Positions 23,266-35,042 of a stretch of DNA of 64,000 bases are shown here, in pieces. The notes under the pieces were generated by a model. It had not been told where the DNA came from and made no database searches. It was given only the letters and a program-made list of their open reading frames with translations. Numbering within the stretch: the stretch's first letter is position 1; each line of letters starts with the position of its first letter. Origin of the DNA: Merluccius polli (taxonomy: Eukaryota > Chordata > Actinopteri > Gadiformes > Merlucciidae); the NCBI GenBank assembly GCA_030340625.1, contig JAOPHQ010005692.1, forward strand, positions 372,001 to 436,000, written 5' to 3'. Made by a program: the position numbers and the translations under genes.

Positions 23266-24385
23266 GTTATTTCCAGGAAGTCTACTAGGCCAGTATGCCT
23301 CTTCATGGAAGGTTGTGGTGCTATGCAGAAGAAATATGATAGGTGCTTGGAGGTGAAACAGTTGCACAATAAAGGCTAAATAAAGCCTTAGCACACATAA
23401 CCCTAACCCTACACAAGTGTGTGTTTTGTTTGTGCTGTGATTGGACAAAGGCGGCCTATGGCTTTAGTGGTTCATCAGAGGCTGTGATTGAGAATTCCGT
23501 CTCCACAGGGACTACAGTATGGTTTGCTTTTCAGGCCAGTGGTCTGCCCACTGCTCCCAACGCTACATCTAAATATCTGGAATCTATACAAGTCATTTCA
23601 TGGCTTTGTACACCAGGACAAGTAGAATGAGTTGCCCATTGAGGGGAAGCTAGAGAGAGACCCCATCGACCATTAAAAGTGCTGTGGGTAAGATTGGAGA
23701 ATTTTAGGTCCACAAATACACAGATATTTTTGAAAAAGCTTTTTTCCCCCTCCATTTAAAAACAAAATCCTGTCCATACCAACAGAGTTTTAGAAAATCT
23801 CTCCGTCCACGCGAGAACACAAAAACGATTGAAAAAGCTCAAATCGGCATGCCAGGCTAGTAGGTGGCTGTAATGTTGTACAAACAAGCCAAACATCACA
23901 GAACATTCATTCATGAAACATTAATTAATAAAGAACAAACGACCCGTAAACTATACTATATTTCATGATGGAATGAATGGAATTAATGTAGCCTTAATGT
24001 AGCCTTAGTGTATCACTGATACACTAAAACTCTTTTTTTTCAACGGCGTAGTATTGTATAAAAGTAATACTTGAAGCCGTGCAATACAATGGATATTGGA
24101 CTGTGATGAGACAGCACAACGTCAAGTATAATGATAATGCAATTACCATGCCCAGATTGAGGAAATGTCAGTTTTAAAATATATCCGTTTCACATGTCCT
24201 CACAGAAAATTGAGTTTTTAAAAATCTCCACCTTTGAAGGTGTTTTCCAAAAGCTCAGTTGTCTAAAACGCTGTGTGTATGCGTGTGTGTGTATGCCAAT
24301 GCTGTTTTTGCTGTTAAAATAGATTCCATTCAACTATTCCAACTTTTTAAAATATATGTATATATATAAAACACATTCATATTAC
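23266..24385. other. No gene recognised
   Basis: AT-rich non-coding sequence with a small tandem (ATGTAGCCTTA, near 23986-24005). Confidence 0.4.
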
Positions 24386-24608
24386 CAAGCATGAACTCCA
24401 GTGCCAGAAAATGCTTCGGGTCAGCCAGCCAATCAGGCTGCTTGATACCCAGAGGAGGATCTCCCAAATGGTGTGTTTCTTCCCAATTCATCTCTTCTGG
24501 CTCCTCCTCCTCCTCCTCCTCCCTCTTCCAGCTGTAGAGCCGGAACACTGCAGCAGCAGGATTAGCTATTGGGTAGAAGCCAACTGCAGAGAACAGGAAG
24601 TCCGCCAC
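24386..24608 (-). CDS. Weak candidate host exon
   Basis: On the minus strand about 74 codons stay open between an AG (near 24609) and a good donor (CTTG then GTAATATG at 24386/24385). The peptide has a hydrophobic start (ADFLFSAVGFYPIANPAAAV), an acidic run (REEEEEEEPEEM) and a varied end (PLGIKQPDWLADPKHFLALE). The composition is more protein-like than the other short open frames nearby. I do not recognise it. The acceptor has a purine-rich tract, which argues against it, and no partner exons were found. Confidence 0.25.
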
Positions 24609-25665
24609 TAACCTGTTAACCTACCACACACACACACATACACACACGGGGTGGAGAGAACTGCTGGGATTGGCAGCAGCTGCAAATATTGATCGGTTTC
24701 CTTTACATTGTATGGATTTGTCCCCCCACCTCTTTCCAGCTTTTCCTTCCTCCTTCGGGTTCGTGTTCAACTTTTGAGGAAGTACAAACTACACTTCCCT
24801 ATGTAAACTGTTTGGATATACCGTATATCAAGGGGTTCTTAAAACGTTTCATCTCAGGACCGAAAAGACAATTTCAGTGACCCACCTCCAAACGTGATCA
24901 CGACCCATTTTGGGTTGCGACCCATAGTTTAATAAAGGCTGCTAATGTTATGGCTCATGTTGATTTTCTTTGGCATAGAACACATGTGCATGTATTCAGT
25001 GTGTTCTCTACATTGGCAGTGAATGAATTTCCAATGAAGGCATTACATGACAAAAAATGCATTTCACATACTTCATTGCAACACTGAATTCCTACAACAG
25101 GGTTGCTTCTGATTCGATGAAGTATAGCTACCAATGCCATTACCAATGTCGGCTACGCCTACGTCATGTTTTCCCAGCATGCAGCTAACTTGGTTTTCCA
25201 CATTCTAGTCATGAGACTTCATCAACAGCAACAAAGAAGATAGTCTGCCACAAAGAACACATGGTTTCCGTGAGCATGAACAAAATGAAGCGAAAAACAT
25301 GGAGATAAATATATAGACATAGGTATAGGTGCAGTATTTTACATGTTTCTCAATCTGCTGAATCAGGAAATAGTTAGCTGTGAAGCCCCTGTAAATCATC
25401 TCACTATGATGCCTAAAAAAATGCCTGTCTCTGTGTGTGTGGGTGGCATCTGTCCCCCCCGCCCCATTCCTCTACCTGTCTCTCTCTGCTAAAAAGATGA
25501 CAGAAAGAGAAAACGGAAGAAGAATTCTTCAACAAAAAAAAAAGTGTGGGAGAGATGCAGTGAAATGTGCTGAGAAAACGAGCCAAGCTATTTTATTGTT
25601 CCAAATGCTGACCTGAAAATGTCAGAGAAGAGGATTTAGTGCTGCCTGTGCCTCTGTGCAAGTAA

Positions 25666-25667
<2 letters not shown>
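24609..25667. other. No gene recognised
   Basis: Non-coding; a short CA tract near 24627-24648 and nothing else of note. Confidence 0.4.

Positions 25668-25704
<37 letters not shown>
25668..25704. repeat. (CA)n microsatellite
   Basis: Eighteen CA units. Confidence 0.95.
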
Positions 25705-25706
<2 letters not shown>

Positions 25707-27132
25707 AGAGCACTGTATATTTAGCACAATATATAACGTTACACATATTAAACACTGCAACAATGAACAACAACAGCATTTTACATTTCACATTAGTTAT
25801 TAATTATTTCATAAATGATGTTCACGACTAGTTGACAGCTGCCAACAGCACCGACTAGTGGTTATAGTAGTCGACTAGTTGATGAAACCCCTAACACACA
25901 CACATCCAACAAAGTAATAAAATGCCAACAATAAAGACAACAGGTGTAGGTAAATACCTTGTGCTAAACAAAAGCCATTTAAAAACATGTTGTGTACTAC
26001 TTGATAGTGTGCTTATAGTATCCTGGCATTACTAATGTGAGTATAGGCTACTAGAAGGAAGCAAGCAGTAACTACTGAAACTACTACAGTGCAAACTAAA
26101 AGGTTTGCTGAAAATCGTTTAGCTACTTATAACTATGATGATTATTATTATTGTTATTATTATTATGAATCAATATAATATAAACAACCATGAAATATGG
26201 CAGTCTGAAATCTTTTAATTTTTTTAACGGGCTCTTAAATGAACAGAATACCTCAGTTTTCCAAGAGAAGGACCTTTAAGTTTCCTCGCTAAGAAAACTA
26301 TCCACCCAACCAAACACACTGTAGTGTATATCTCTCCATTTCATGCCAAGTGGTTCATCCGGAGCCGTCAGCCATCAGAGACTTTGCATTAAATCTCATC
26401 AGGCCAAATTAGGCACAAGCCTCCGCTCGTTGGAGTCCAACTGCGCATGCTCTGTCCATTCGGATGGAATACATCGCTTATAGCGTCACGCTTCACCGCA
26501 TTCAGCGCTGTCGTGGTCCTGCATCTGGCCCTGTAGGATGTGGCCCCGCCCCCGGGGCGGTGTTTCCACAGATAAGGAGGCAGGGAAGATGGCGGGGGAA
26601 AGTCAAAAGTAAACCAAACTGGTGGACAGGTGCTGGCAAATTAAGCATCAGGCAGGCAATCAGTTAGACAGGCAGCAGGTGGTGAATTTCATGCCAACAA
26701 AGGAGTTTACATCCAAAACATGTCAAAGTCCTTAAAGTGTTCAACGTCATAAACTATAACTTTTTCCAATTAATGTATAAATAAATCAAGTTAACTCTTG
26801 AAGAATAAAGTGTTAAGCGCAAGCGGTAAAGAACTGTTGGCATCCAACTTCTTCCCCCTGTGTTATTTCTTCGCCAAACAAGCCAACAGAAGCATTTGTG
26901 CTGAACCCCTTTGTCCAGTAATCCTTCAAAATTAGTCAATTAAAAATAAGTCAGATTACTTCCTGCAGTATTTTCAAAGTAAATTGTCATTTCAATATGA
27001 ACAAAAGTGTCTGAGCCATTAACCACTTCGACCTCAGTGAGGAGCATGTTGATGGGGTCCAGAAAAAGCGAGTCAAGTAAATACATTGAAATGTCAATTG
27101 TGTGTCAATGAGTTCTATTATCTACTAATTAG
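25705..27132. other. No gene recognised; one GC-rich patch
   Basis: Mostly AT-rich. 25826-25895 has repeated GACTAGTTG/GACTAGTGG motifs resembling a MITE fragment. 26430-26600 is GC-richer with CCCCGCCCCCGGGGCGG, a GC-box-like motif that could be a small CpG promoter, but no transcript can be attached to it. Confidence 0.35.
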
Positions 27133-27235
27133 CAGTGTTGGGGAAGTTACTTTTAAAAAGTAGTGTTTGCTCGTTACTCGTTACTTCTTAAAAAAAAGTA
27201 ATCCCTTACTTTACTTAGTTACCCTCTATGGAAAG
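27133..27235 (+). mobile_element. hAT-like element end, split by the 6.4-kb insertion
   Basis: It starts CAGTGTTGGGGAAGTTACTT, a terminus I recognise as frequent in fish hAT MITEs, with AAAGTAAT-type motifs. It continues beyond 33675 (GGAAAGTAACTTTTTACG), so the intervening block was inserted into it. Its far end was not found. Confidence 0.7.
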
Positions 27236-27690
27236 GGTCCGTGTACGAAGTATAATTCATGTACAGTTGTTCACGTTGTATAATGAAAAAGGCCAGTTTA
27301 GGGGGTATTGCCTAATTTCATTGTCCGAGACGTGCAATGCAATTCAACGTGCCAAATCTTCAGCTTGTTCCATTATCCAAGTTGTACAATGAAATTTGAA
27401 CAAGGAAGTCGAGAGCCGGAAACAGAGACAGCTCGCCTTCAAAGTAAAGCAAGGTAAAAGTTGCGCGTTTTGAAGTGTGTTCGTTGCAATGGCTGCAGGA
27501 GTCAATTTAAGGAGAGCAAAACAAAATAAATAAACAAATAGCCTAAATAATTAACATAATTCATAGCTGTCAGTCATACAGTCATATTTTTGCCACTTTC
27601 CACAACTGATTGTGAATAAATTGCAAATGGTAGCAAACACTGGAATTATTATAGAGTGCTGTGATTCATGTAGGCATAATTAATTTATAG
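27236..27690 (+). repeat. Left long inverted repeat of the 6.4-kb element
   Basis: Pairs with 33377-33674. Matching stretches include TTCATTGTCCGAGACGTGCA, TTATCCAAGTTGTACAATG, GAGAGCCGGAAACAGAGACA and CTGTGATTCATGTAGGCA. Confidence 0.85.
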
Positions 27691-27805
27691 GGATGCTCCG
27701 ATCAATCGGCCGTCGATCGTTATCGGCCGATATGGACCCTAAACAGGTTGATCGGTGGGCTCTCAAAGTGCAGATCAGAAAAGCCGATCGCATATAAATA
27801 TATAT
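27690..27805. mobile_element. GATCGGCCGAT-rich hAT-like fragment
   Basis: GGGATGCTCCGATCAATCGG and GTTATCGGCCGATATGG resemble the terminus of a very common fish hAT MITE. Only one end is visible. Confidence 0.5.
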
Positions 27806-28039
27806 ATATATATTGTTTTTTTGTATCCGAGACTGTTTTTCTGTGCGTGACGTAAATTATATGAGATTGTTTTGTTTTCCGCGCGTGACGTAAATTCAGG
27901 CATGCGAACTAGTCACCTTTCGGCGAAATTCGCCGTTTTGAAGACAAAATGTACCACTTGTGTGATTTGTGGAGATCCGTTGAGAAATGTTTATTAGGGG
28001 AGAGGCGGGCGGGCAGAGAGAAGACGCAGCATTCTGTCA

Positions 28040-29862
28040 AGGCCGCAGTATACTCGCCGTTCCCAAGCTGTCGCGCGCCATTGTGACGTCAAAATGACGT
28101 AGATCTCGCCGGCGCGACAGGATTTTGGCCTGTAGCGGCGCGCGACAAAGCGGAAACAAAGCGGAAACAAAGCGGACGAGTTCGAAGGCACATTTTAATG
28201 CGCCTTATTGCTAAGGCTTCTTTCTTTATATGTTCTATTTTATTGTGTGGGGTAGGCCTATATTCTTTCGCTAATAAACCGTGGTTTTACGTAAGTGCTG
28301 TCTACTGTTGTTGTGGTCAAAGACGAGTGGAATTACGTGGCTGAAAAACTATCTCAAAGCGGCATTAAGTTATAAAATAAAAGTATATAAGATAATCACT
28401 AAGTTATTAAGATAGATGCTTACAAACACTATTCATATGAGAACTGCTGCCATACACTGGACTGTTGATGGCTGACCAGGTGTGGCAGTGATGTAGAATA
28501 ATAGCAATGTAAAGTAATAGACAGCCATTAATGCTGTATCGTGAGAGACATCCCGGTGAACTATTCTAATGAAGACTAGTGATGGCTCGTTCGCGAACGA
28601 ATCAGTTCGAACGAACGACTCTTTAAAGTGAACGAACTGACCTCATTCGCCGCTCTCGTTCGACTCGTTCGTCGTCGTTCGTCTCGTTCGCTGAGTCTCT
28701 GACGCGCTGCTGATTCGCGGCGCTGATTCGCGAGTCGTTCCCTGACTGTGATTGACTCGAGGACTGAGACGTCACGACTCACGAGAGCCAGCCAATCGTA
28801 TTTAAATATCAGTGAAATGGTAAATGCATGCTGTCTTTGTATTTTCTGTGTCATGCCAGATTAATAATATATTTGAATGTCTCGTCAATCTGTCTCGTTC
28901 TTTCATGGTTCCTTCTCACGCACGCGACCCGGCCGGGACCCCCACCTTGGTGGATCTTGGTCTTGAGTGGGGGTGGCCAATGGCCATCTTCACAATAGTA
29001 AATAAAATATGCCCAGAATAAACACAACTGTACATCATTAACTTTAAAACTCATCATTGCTAAATCAAGTCTATTATCTTGCTGATATATTAAACATCCA
29101 ATAATCTACTACGCCCCCCCCCCCCTCGCATCCCGCTGCGTTTGGTTTGTCTAACGTTACGTTGAATTGGGGGAATGGGGCATTTTGATCCTGACATGTC
29201 ATTATGCATACATTACATAAATCTGTTGAACTCAAATTAAATACATATGTTAACATATTCAACCAGACACAATGTTGTATTTGCTATTATTCACACATTT
29301 ATTAACACCATCAACCCCCCTCCCCCAGTTGGTTTGTCGGAGTTCAACTATAACTTGATCTCTGAATGGTAACTTAACTGCATTCGTGATTCGTTTGAAT
29401 GTTGTGAACGAGGGAGGAGCCGAGTCGGTCAGACTCGTTCGCGAATGCCAGCCGAGTCTGACCGACTCGGCGAATGCATTCGCGATTCGCGAATGAGAAC
29501 GAGGGACGGAGGGAGGAGCTGAGTCTGAACGACTCAGTGAATGATTCACCGCTACCGGAAACACGACTGAACGAACGAACGAACGACTCTTTATGGCGAA
29601 CTGAACGACGCAAACTGATTCGCGCAAACGAATCATGAAATCCATCACTAATGAAGACACAGGGGTGCCAGTATTAGCATATCTCTTCTTCTACTGCGTA
29701 GAAATAGCAGAGTTGGTCGCCTTTCCTCAGTGGCGCCACCTCTGTTCAGGAGAAGACTGCAACTACTGTTGCGGCCACCAGCACGAGTATAAATAGTTAC
29801 CGTGCTCCCGTGACGTCACATTGTCGCGCGACAGCTTGGGAACGGCGAGTGTACTGCGGCCT
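28040..29862. mobile_element. Harbinger-like MITE, itself interrupted
   Basis: The left end AGGCCGCAGTATACTCGCCG is mirrored at the right end (CGGCGAGTGTACTGCGGCCT). The inverted repeats run about 50 bp through TTCCCAAGCTGTCGCGCG to TGTGACGTCA. A 3-bp TCA duplication flanks it (28037-28039, 29863-29865), as in PIF/Harbinger elements. After removal of the nested hAT MITE (28577-29650 plus one duplication) about 740 bp remain, with no transposase. Confidence 0.8.
28577..29650 (+). mobile_element. 1074-bp non-autonomous hAT element, copy 1
   Basis: Ends are TAGTGATGG at the left and, inverted, TAGTGATGG at the right, with perfect ATGAAGAC duplications (28569-28576, 29651-29658). Both ends are packed with the sub-repeat TTCGTTCGAACGA/GAACGAACGA. 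The middle has a conserved GGGACCCCCACCTTGGTGG segment and a poly-C tract at 29115. No coding capacity. Copies 2 and 3 are at 34233-37029 and 41347-41816. Confidence 0.95.
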
Positions 29863-30137
29863 TCAGGCGGCACGACAAGCGGGCGCACTCCCGTGGAACT
29901 GACGCTTCCGTGCTCGTCGAACGCATGCGCGCGCTCGTGGGAGCCGTTGGAAGAGTTGAGAACTGTTTACATCTTTTTGACGCGGCGGTTGAAAAATCTG
30001 AATCGCGCTCCTCCGCCCGTCGCTTCACACGGGGAGCGCAACGTGAAGCCGCGCCGACAGCGCGAGCGGGAAGTCTTTAAAGAGCCGGACGCATATTTGT
30101 CCTCCTTTTTGAGAGCGCAATAGTAACACAGCGCGCA

Positions 30138-30161
30138 CCCCCCCCCCCCCCCCCCCCCCCC
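30138..30161. repeat. Poly-C tract
   Basis: About 24 consecutive C. Length may be unreliable in assembly. Confidence 0.9.
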
Positions 30162-30227
30162 GCCAGCCGTAGGTCCGCGGTGTTACTATCGTGCGACTTA
30201 TTTATTTGATTAAGGCTACCTAATCGG

Positions 30228-30300
30228 TTACTTATTAGATTAGATTCAACTTTATTGTCATTGCTCAGAGTACAAGTATGCTAAACTGCATTTTGTTGTC
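30228..30300 (-). mobile_element. LINE 3' tail fragment
   Basis: On the minus strand TGACAATAAAGTTGAATCTA is the terminal motif of fish L2-type LINEs. Only the tail is present. Confidence 0.5.
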
Positions 30301-31512
30301 TCTGTACTTGTACAATGAATTAATTTAAATGCTATATAAATAAAGGCTAGTCACCTCTCAAATAAAGTTGAGTGTACAATACAAACAAAATCTGAATCTA
30401 TAAATAAATAATGTTGATAAACTTGATAAACATCATAATATAAAAAAATATTCACCAACAATAACAATGATTTGACTACTCAATGCAGAGAATGTAGGTA
30501 GTAGTCAAATTGAAGAGGGGATGAACGATTTGAAATAGCGGTTAGCTTTACAAGCAGGTAAAACATAACGACGCTCTGATGGCAACAGAGAAAATTCACT
30601 TGAAGTCCCTTTGTTTCACTCCGGTGATGTTAGAACAGATTTTAACAATACTGTTCAGGCTGTTTCTGTCATTTACTGTGAGGCTGTGAAACCAGCAGAT
30701 CAAAGAAAAGCTCAGGAAACTCTCATTAAAAGATTGATAAAATATCACAATGGCTATAAATGATCATATTAAGTAATATGGAAATATTTATATGAAACAT
30801 TAAGTAGTTTAAGGGGTAAATGGGGTCTAAACTGCTCCAAATTGAAAAGCATGACTAAGGATAAGGTCACCATCAATATGTTGAACACATTTTGCCACTA
30901 AATATCCCTTAAAATATGTTTTACTGATTTTATCCATCTTGGCTCTATATAGGCTATGAGAAAGTACACATCAGTAAGTGCCTCGGCAGTGAGCAAGATA
31001 AAAATGAAACTTTGTCGTAGGATGACATTGAATACATCGTTGGAAAGGTCTTGATCTGCAGAATACAGATCTGCCACTGTGGACATTCTGGATGGTTCCT
31101 GCTCCTCAGGAATGCCCTTTGAACCTTGAACCTAAGGCTCTTTTTAAAGGCTTACAGAAAAGCAACACAATGTGATACAAACATGGGGAAAACATTTTTG
31201 GAAAGCTGTTGACTTCTTCTATCATGGCCTGTGTGGCCTTTGCCAAACCATCAGGGGGCGCTACTGGGTAAGGTCAAAACCAGATTTCACCCAATTAACA
31301 ATAGTAAAAATGAAATCTGACCAAATAAATGTGCTCCCCAGTCCCTAAAACATATAATACACTTGCGAAGTTCCTTGACACATTTTCACATAATAGGGAA
31401 AACTTTAACTAAACATTTTAGAACTACAAAAAACATGGCGGAAAAAAACATGGTGCCGCACACTTCAGTGTATTGCATTTTCCGAACGTTTGTAGTTTTT
31501 TAAATTCATTTT
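30301..31512. other. No gene recognised; interior of the 6.4-kb element
   Basis: AT-rich; short frames carry no recognisable motif. Confidence 0.4.
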
Positions 31513-31533
31513 CCGGGTTAGGGTTAGGGTTAG
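31513..31533. repeat. Telomere-like GGGTTA repeats
   Basis: CCGGGTTAGGGTTAGGGTTA is three units of the vertebrate telomere repeat. Too short to show a fusion point. Confidence 0.6.
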
Positions 31534-31814
31534 CGTTTTGCCCGTTTTCAAGAGAAAGTATAACCTGATCATATTTTGTTCATATTATAGGGAGATTGAT
31601 GTTGTAAAAATATAAATATAGGCTACATTCTATTTCAAGTGTTTTTAGACGTGTTTCCAGCTGCTTTGTTTGTCCATGAATTGGATGAACATGAATTCAG
31701 TCAGGACCACTTTTGTCAATATAATCTTTATTCTAAAGCAGAATATTACATGCAGAATTACATTTGCAGAATATTACATTTGGCGGTATGGCTCTGTTCT
31801 GGGACCTCCTTGTC

Positions 31815-31900
31815 CCTTCCACGTGCCTACGTGGAAAGCCTTAAGGCAGGGGGAGCACTCCTCCCTGCCCTTCCATGTGCCTACATGGAAAGGTTTAAGA
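31815..31900. repeat. Two tandem hairpin units
   Basis: TTCCACGTGCCTACGTGGAA at 31817-31836 and TTCCATGTGCCTACATGGAA at 31871-31890 lie in 54-bp direct repeats. Each forms a stem, and the two differ at paired positions. Confidence 0.8.
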
Positions 31901-32491
31901 CAAGGAGAGCGGCAGCAAAGACCCCCCGGGGTACAGAACAGAGCAAGCATCAATGACAATCAGAAAATGACATTGATTAATTAGATACAACATAAAGGAG
32001 GAGCTGGGGTGGAGGTGGGTTGCAAAGCTAGCAGAGGAAGCAGCGAAGATAGGCAGGCTGAAGCAGCTTTAAATAAGGCGCCAAGAATGATGTTTGCCAA
32101 TGGGTGTTTGAGGGGGAGTCAGCTGAGCTGTCAGCTGACTGTGTATGGTATCCAATGGGAAGCTAGGGAAATCAGCTGATGTACGTCTATAATGATACTA
32201 CGTATTTGAAGCGCTCTGCATGCGTAACGTAACCTAACGTGGCAATATGACTACTGTGATATCTGTACTGAGCCGAGCCTGACTTCGTGGCCTGCCTGAA
32301 CTAACGCTATGCTCAATTTGTTTGGAGTTCACATTGTGGGACATACATTGTGGTGTGGGACAACAATAGTTGTTGTTGTTTTTTTAACAAACTTTATTGT
32401 CAACAATATTATGACATTACAACATAAACAATAGTACAGTAAGGACAGTACCACCGGCTGATAGGTCCTCCCCAATGGGACAGGTGGTCAC

Positions 32492-32501
32492 AGCCATAGA
32501 C

Positions 32502-32547
<46 letters not shown>

Positions 32548-32583
32548 GTATATATATATACAAATTGTATATATGTCTATGGT
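32492..32583. repeat. (AT)n tract inside a short inverted repeat
   Basis: CAGCCATAGACAT and ATGTCTATGG flank about 55 bp of AT dinucleotides, giving a MITE-like hairpin. Confidence 0.75.
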
Positions 32584-32644
32584 CACGGTGTCTTTCAGCC
32601 GTAGCCCCTAGCAACCTGACGTCATTGAAACATATGGTGCAGGA

Positions 32645-32704
32645 ATCAGAGCTATACAGTAAACATAGAGTTGTTTATAGAGTTGTTTACTCTATAGCTC
32701 TGAT
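32645..32704. repeat. 20-bp stem hairpin
   Basis: ATCAGAGCTATACAGTAAAC pairs with GTTTACTCTATAGCTCTGAT with one mismatch around a 20-base loop. Confidence 0.8.
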
Positions 32705-33376
32705 ACAGGAGTAATAACTAACTAATAGGACGGATGCCCACACACCACTGAACGTCAAACGTCTGACAGAGACGATCTCCGTCAGTGACTGACGCTAACG
32801 TGTCCTTACCGACAGTCGCTATTTGACGTTCTGGGAGTGAAACTGTGTTGTTCTGACTGAGTTTTCATAAAGATTATGCAATACATATTACACCCCAACT
32901 GTTTCTGTGGTGGGTTTTGAAAGCACAAAAGAAAACCGTGACCCGCGTCTTCGACTCAGCCCAATTTGGCGAGAAAGCCGTGAAGCTGGCAACCCTGCAT
33001 CACCGTCACCTTAATTATAATTTATGTATTTTATAACCAGCAATTTATGTATCTTATAACCATGAAATGTCCTTGTTGGTTGTGCTTTCTTCAGGCGCCT
33101 CCACAGCGCCACGCGCGGATACTGTAGGTACAACACGTTATGTTACTTCGAAATGCGACGTAATCCAGTGTTCACGAAAACATTCAACGTATGCTTTTGG
33201 TGACTGGGTTGGTTATTGTCATGACAACAGAGCCAGCAATAAAGTCAAAAGTTCAAGGTAAATCAACTCTTTCGACCAGTCAGACTCATCACAGATCGCA
33301 ACACTCTATATAGCCTTTAACGTTCACCCAAAGTAACAGATTAGTAACCTTAATCTAATAAATAAGTTGATAAGTT

Positions 33377-33674
33377 GATATATAAATGAATTATTACATG
33401 CATACATGAATCACAGCACTCTTAACTCTATTACTCTCCTTAAATTGACCGCTGCAGCCAGCACACTTTGAAGGCGAGCTGTCTCTGTTTCCGGCTCTCG
33501 ACTTCCTTGTTCAAATTTCATTGTACAACTTGGATAATGGAACAAGCTGACGCTAAGGCGCGCTGAATTGCATTGCACGTCTCGGACAATGAAATTAGGC
33601 AATACCCCCTAAACTGGCCTTTTTCATTATACAACGTGAACAACTGTACATGAATTATACTTCGTACACGGACC
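33377..33674 (-). repeat. Right long inverted repeat of the 6.4-kb element
   Basis: Complement of 27236-27690 with an inner deletion. The outer 250 bp are nearly identical to the left arm. Confidence 0.85.
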
Positions 33675-33680
33675 GGAAAG

Positions 33681-34107
33681 TAACTTTTTACGTTACTTGT
33701 TACTTTTACGTTACTTTTATGGTGCTCGACTTTGGGCAGAACCCTATTTCATTTCCTAAATGTGTATAGGCCTACATAAAGTTCTACTATGGAGGACATA
33801 ACAGGTATTTCTTTTGTGCTCTTTATTATAAAAAATACCACAGAGCACTTGTTGAAGAAAACAACAATACAACAATAATACCAAATAGCATCTTATGGGC
33901 ATGTAGGTGAACACAAAACACATAAATACACAACTCTTACGTTAAAGAGGCTACACCGAAATTGGTGCAAAGCTATTCGCAACTTTCCTGCGAGTCTTAG
34001 TGGGCGACGCCATGACACAAGACACTTCCTGTCAGCTGTACCGCATTTCCGGTTTACCCCCAATGAAGCTAGCTAGCATACAAGAGATAGTCGCGGTACA
34101 AACGAGA
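33681..34107. other. Continuation of the split hAT-like element, then unassigned DNA
   Basis: 33681-33725 has the GTTACTTTTACG motifs of the interrupted hAT-like end. The rest, up to the DIRS terminus, has no recognised feature. Confidence 0.45.
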
Positions 34108-34232
34108 GAAAACGAAAGTTACAGATGTAACTACGGTTCTATGAATCCTGGATGACCGCCAGAGGCGGTGCTTAAAGCACTGTATATATCCACCTCGCGC
34201 ATGCGCATTTCGAGTACCTAATACCAACATAG
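34108..34232. repeat. DIRS terminal repeat, outer part
   Basis: GAAAGTTACAGATGTAACTA, ATCCTGGATGACCGCCAGAG and GCGGTGCTTAAAGCACTG. The same sequences recur at 37148-37250, the first two in complement. It continues at 37038 after the hAT MITE. Confidence 0.8.
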
Positions 34233-34551
34233 TAGTGATGGCTCGTTCGCGAACGAACTAGTTCGAACGAACGACTCTTTAAAGTGAACGAAGTGACCTC
34301 GTTCGCCGCTCTCGTTCGTCTCGTTCGTCGTCGTTCGTCTCGTTCGCTGAGTCTCTGACGCGCTGCCCATTCGCGGCGCTGAGTCGCGAGTCGTTCGCTG
34401 ACTGTGATTGACTCGAGGACTGAGACGTCACGACTCACGAGAGCCAGCCAATAGGCTCTGTGCACAACTCGCGTGACGTACTTCCGTTTTCCCCGGTTGT
34501 CGGCAGAAGAGTTTCCGGTTTTCTTCCTGCTTCACTACAACAGCGGTGAAT

Positions 34552-35042
34552 ATGAATCAAAACGAACAAATGAGAGCTGTAACTGTACGAAAGAAGAAAA
34601 ACAATAACATGAGGGATGGATATAAGTTGCAGAATGTTGTAGGGGGCTCAAATGAGCATTGTTGTGTGCCACTGTTTACTGGATCGAGTTGGTAAAACAC
34701 CGAACTCAGCTTCCACCGGTTTCCTAAACATACTGGCCACCGTACACAGTGGCTTCACAAGATCCGCAGACCCGGGTTTACCATTACTCCGCATACAAAG
34801 GTCTGCAACCGTCATTTCACCAAGGACCAGATCCGCACCACTGCAAAAGGAAGACGGGTTTTAACTGCCAACGCCATACCAACCTTGTTCGAGTGGAACG
34901 CTTACAGCAACAAGACGCGGGCCGGTGTTTGGGAGCGCCGCACTCGTCCGACATCGAGTCCGGAACCTGGCCCGGCGGAGACCGAGGAGGAGATTGTGGA
35001 TATGGTCCCGATGCCCATAGACCACGATTACGTGGTCTATGG
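34552..35042 (+). pseudogene. THAP exon, left arm, disrupted
   Basis: Mirror copy of the intact right-arm exon. It has a TAA in place of a sense codon just after GSSW (near 34694), and one zinc-ligand Cys is replaced by Phe (CVPLF instead of CVPLC). Downstream of the stop the coding text is preserved (SFHRFPKHTGHRTQWLHKIR, NAIPTLF). The reading then runs into the TCTATGGTCTATA satellite. Confidence 0.85.

Larger units (their letters stand above)
27236..33674. mobile_element. 6.4-kb element with long inverted terminal repeats
   Basis: GGTCCGTGTACGAAGTATAA starts the left end and its exact complement closes the right end. The match continues inward for about 455 bp on the left (27236-27690) and about 300 bp on the right (33377-33674), which has an internal deletion. 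GGAAAG flanks both sides (27230-27235, 33675-33680), a 6-bp target duplication. A 6-bp duplication excludes hAT, Harbinger and TTAA families; the superfamily is unresolved. No transposase frame was found inside; later insertions fill much of the interior. Confidence 0.75.

Noticed and set aside
26430..26670. CpG-island promoter
   Set aside because: Only a small GC-rich patch with one GC-box-like motif; no transcript or first exon can be linked to it.
31513..31533. Chromosome-fusion scar
   Set aside because: Only three telomere units; such short runs occur by chance and in many repeats.
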